55,514 nucleotides of DNA, from contig CAMDGQ010000022.1 of the NCBI GenBank assembly GCA_945897955.1, positions 1 to 55,514 of the forward strand, given 5' to 3'. Below, piece after piece: positions 54,093-55,514 of the stretch. The notes under the pieces are model-generated. The model saw only the letters and a program-made list of their open reading frames with translations, did no database searches and was not told where the DNA came from. Position numbers and translations under genes: made by a program. This stretch comes from Tepidiphilus sp. J10 (GTDB taxonomy: Bacteria > Pseudomonadota > Gammaproteobacteria > Burkholderiales > Thiobacillaceae). Each line of letters begins with the position of its first letter. The first letter of the stretch is position 1.

Positions 54093-55514
54093 TGGTCCTC
54101 AGGCGTGTAGCTAGAGCCGGGCTGTGGTTTAGGAACGCCTGCCAAAATGATGGCGTCCGCCTCCAGACCCTTGAACCTCCGATGGGTGTCAAACAAGATG
54201 CCGTTGTTGCTGCTCCAGTTCTTCAGAGAATTCGTGACATCATATTTGCCATACTTCTTTTTCGGCTGGTGCTTCTGTGGCGAAAGCACCGCAATGCTCG
54301 AAGCCTTAAGCTTGTATTCGCTCGCCCAGGATTCCACTTGCCGTTCAATCATGGCATCCAACTCGGAAGCTTGGATCTTTTCGATTCTGGGTTCTGCGCC
54401 TTCGGGCGTGCCTTCGTTCATCTGTACGGTCACATTCATCGACTTCCTGAAGTAGTCGCCTATGTTTCTTGTATTTCTGCAATTCTTTTTTAAATTGAAG
54501 ATGAAAAGCCCAGTTGGTAAAATTACATTCTTCAAATAGATTTTTTGCTGCGGATCGTAGAAGATAAACAATGGTCCATTCTCGGATGGGTCACGCCTGA
54601 CTTTTTCCAGCACCATCCACCAGTAAGGCAGAAAGTCTTGCCCTTCATCCACGATCAAAACATCGAATTTGTCATCATCGCTTAAAAGGTTGCAGGCTCT
54701 TTCTAAGGCGTCCGGTACATCATCGCTCCAATAGGTCGAGCTGGATTCATCGAGATTTTCCAAAGGCAAACCAGCCTTTCTGGCGAACTCCAAAGCTATG
54801 CCATGGAAAGTCTCGACTCGCAAATTTGCCGCGCAATCATCAGGGATTCGCAATTGTAGCCAGTCTGCTAGCAACCGATTGTAGCACATGAACAGGGTCT
54901 TCTTTCCTTCGCGGGCAAATTCTTGCGCCCGTGCCATCGCTACCAAGGTCTTACCCGAACCAGCGACACCTTTTACTGCAACCCGTGAATTCTCCTTGAT
55001 CCCCTCCATCGTTGCAGCCTGCTCTTCAGTCATGCGAAATAATTTCTCTTCCTGGTATTCGAGTTCTTTCTGCCTTGATGGGAGAATTTTAAACACGGGA
55101 AACAAGGTGTTTTCAAGAACCGTGGTTATCTCTTTTGTGAATGGTCGGAAGTCGGGAAAGCGGTTCCAATCACAAAGGGCGTTTCTGATTTTATCTCCAA
55201 GCCTTGGCATATCTTTGCAAGTGACAAGGATTGAATCGCTTGCACCTGCAGGCATGCCACCTTGTATCTCGCTCATGGGGAAGGCTACACAGAATCCAAA
55301 CGGAAAGGGTATCTTCCCTTGGAAACGGGCTTTGATTTTATCGCGTACCACACCAAGATTGTCTGCAGCCTGCTTAAAGGGATCTTTTGCTGGGGTTCTG
55401 GATGTTTTGTTTTCGTAGTACCAAGTCCTGGCATCGGGATCAAAGCGAACCGAGTAGCCTTTGACTTCTAAGAGCATTAAGCCTCGTGCAGGGTCGATTA
55501 TGATGAAATCAGTT
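54041..55514 (-). CDS. NERD domain UvrD-like helicase, 5' end outside window
   Basis: 490 codons are visible; the frame is still open at the window edge. The N-terminal NERD (nuclease-related) core shows T-D-F-I-I-I-D-P-A-R-G-L-M-L-L-E-V-K, the D...E-V-K pattern. It is followed by a superfamily 1 helicase: Walker A G-V-A-G-S-G-K-T, Walker B V-L-I-V-D-E-G-Q-D-F, motif III/IV region K-K-N-C-R-N-T-R-N-I, F-K-G-L-E-A-D-A-I-I-L, and motif VI V-A-S-S-R-A-K-H. Genes of this type are frequent in defence and mobile islands. The gene is visibly AT-richer than the decarboxylase it abuts. Confidence 0.85.
   Translation of the reverse strand, partial: TDFIIIDPARGLMLLEVKGYSVRFDPDARTWYYENKTSRTPAKDPFKQAADNLGVVRDKIKARFQGKIPFPFGFCVAFPMSEIQGGMPAGASDSILVTCKDMPRLGDKIRNALCDWNRFPDFRPFTKEITTVLENTLFPVFKILPSRQKELEYQEEKLFRMTEEQAATMEGIKENSRVAVKGVAGSGKTLVAMARAQEFAREGKKTLFMCYNRLLADWLQLRIPDDCAANLRVETFHGIALEFARKAGLPLENLDESSSTYWSDDVPDALERACNLLSDDDKFDVLIVDEGQDFLPYWWMVLEKVRRDPSENGPLFIFYDPQQKIYLKNVILPTGLFIFNLKKNCRNTRNIGDYFRKSMNVTVQMNEGTPEGAEPRIEKIQASELDAMIERQVESWASEYKLKASSIAVLSPQKHQPKKKYGKYDVTNSLKNWSSNNGILFDTHRRFKGLEADAIILAGVPKPQPGSSYTPEDHYVASSRAKHLLTVFEV

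Overview
The window looks like chromosomal DNA of a betaproteobacterium, probably of the Rhodocyclales/Nitrosomonadales type. This is inferred from GC-rich coding with strong antisense open frames, an ompR-envZ pair, a slt / NDUFA9-like / cca neighbourhood, a class 1 polyphosphate kinase, a biliverdin phytochrome and a CzcCBA-type metal efflux operon. No rRNA, tRNA or CRISPR array was seen. Several accessory blocks interrupt the core genes.

Layout. 1-109 is the 5' end of a mannose-1-phosphate guanylyltransferase gene. 380-2605 is an AT-richer patch of small minus-strand genes separated by one convincing and one weaker integron-type attC site, without a visible integrase. 3001-4641 holds a MazF/ribbon-helix-helix toxin-antitoxin pair, a UPF0158 gene, two copies of a ~110 bp inverted-repeat element, a REP-like palindrome and a 17-codon kdpD remnant. 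4643-8374 is a polyphosphate module: a CYTH-CHAD triphosphatase divergent from ppk. 8517-13723 is a light and taxis block: bphP (phytochrome with GGDEF output), bphO (heme oxygenase) and a methyl-accepting chemotaxis protein. 13889-14441 is BrnTA. 14920-17365 is a DUF3015 / Lnb-like pair with a terminator hairpin between them. 17476-21469 is a five-gene minus-strand run (periplasmic protein, TPMT-like methyltransferase, AEC transporter, 3-hydroxyisobutyrate-dehydrogenase-family reductase, D-2-hydroxyacid dehydrogenase), preceded by a SWIM-Snf2 helicase.

25141-25504 encodes two tandem, clearly paralogous 51-residue proteins of unknown function, the second overlapping the 3' end of envZ. ompR-envZ, two small exported proteins and slt follow.

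30955-40446 is a defence block inserted in what I believe is normally a slt / NDUFA9-like / cca neighbourhood. It holds VapBC (Phd type), then one tightly packed operon: hsdM, hsdS (three 12-bp repeats in the spacer), a PrrC-type anticodon nuclease with the R/E/H triad at canonical spacing, a truncated DUF1016 (YhcG) gene, rhuM and hsdR. The cell would have restriction as a first layer and tRNA cleavage as a back-up if restriction is blocked.

41105-45651 returns to core genes (NDUFA9-like, cca, Crp/Fnr, PAS-LuxR, dcd). 45740-52796 is an RND heavy-metal efflux operon with histidine-rich accessory proteins. At the right edge an Orn/Lys/Arg decarboxylase gene is cut off before its PLP-lysine region, at about 53988, and is followed by a NERD-UvrD helicase gene that runs off the window: a second accessory junction, or an assembly join.
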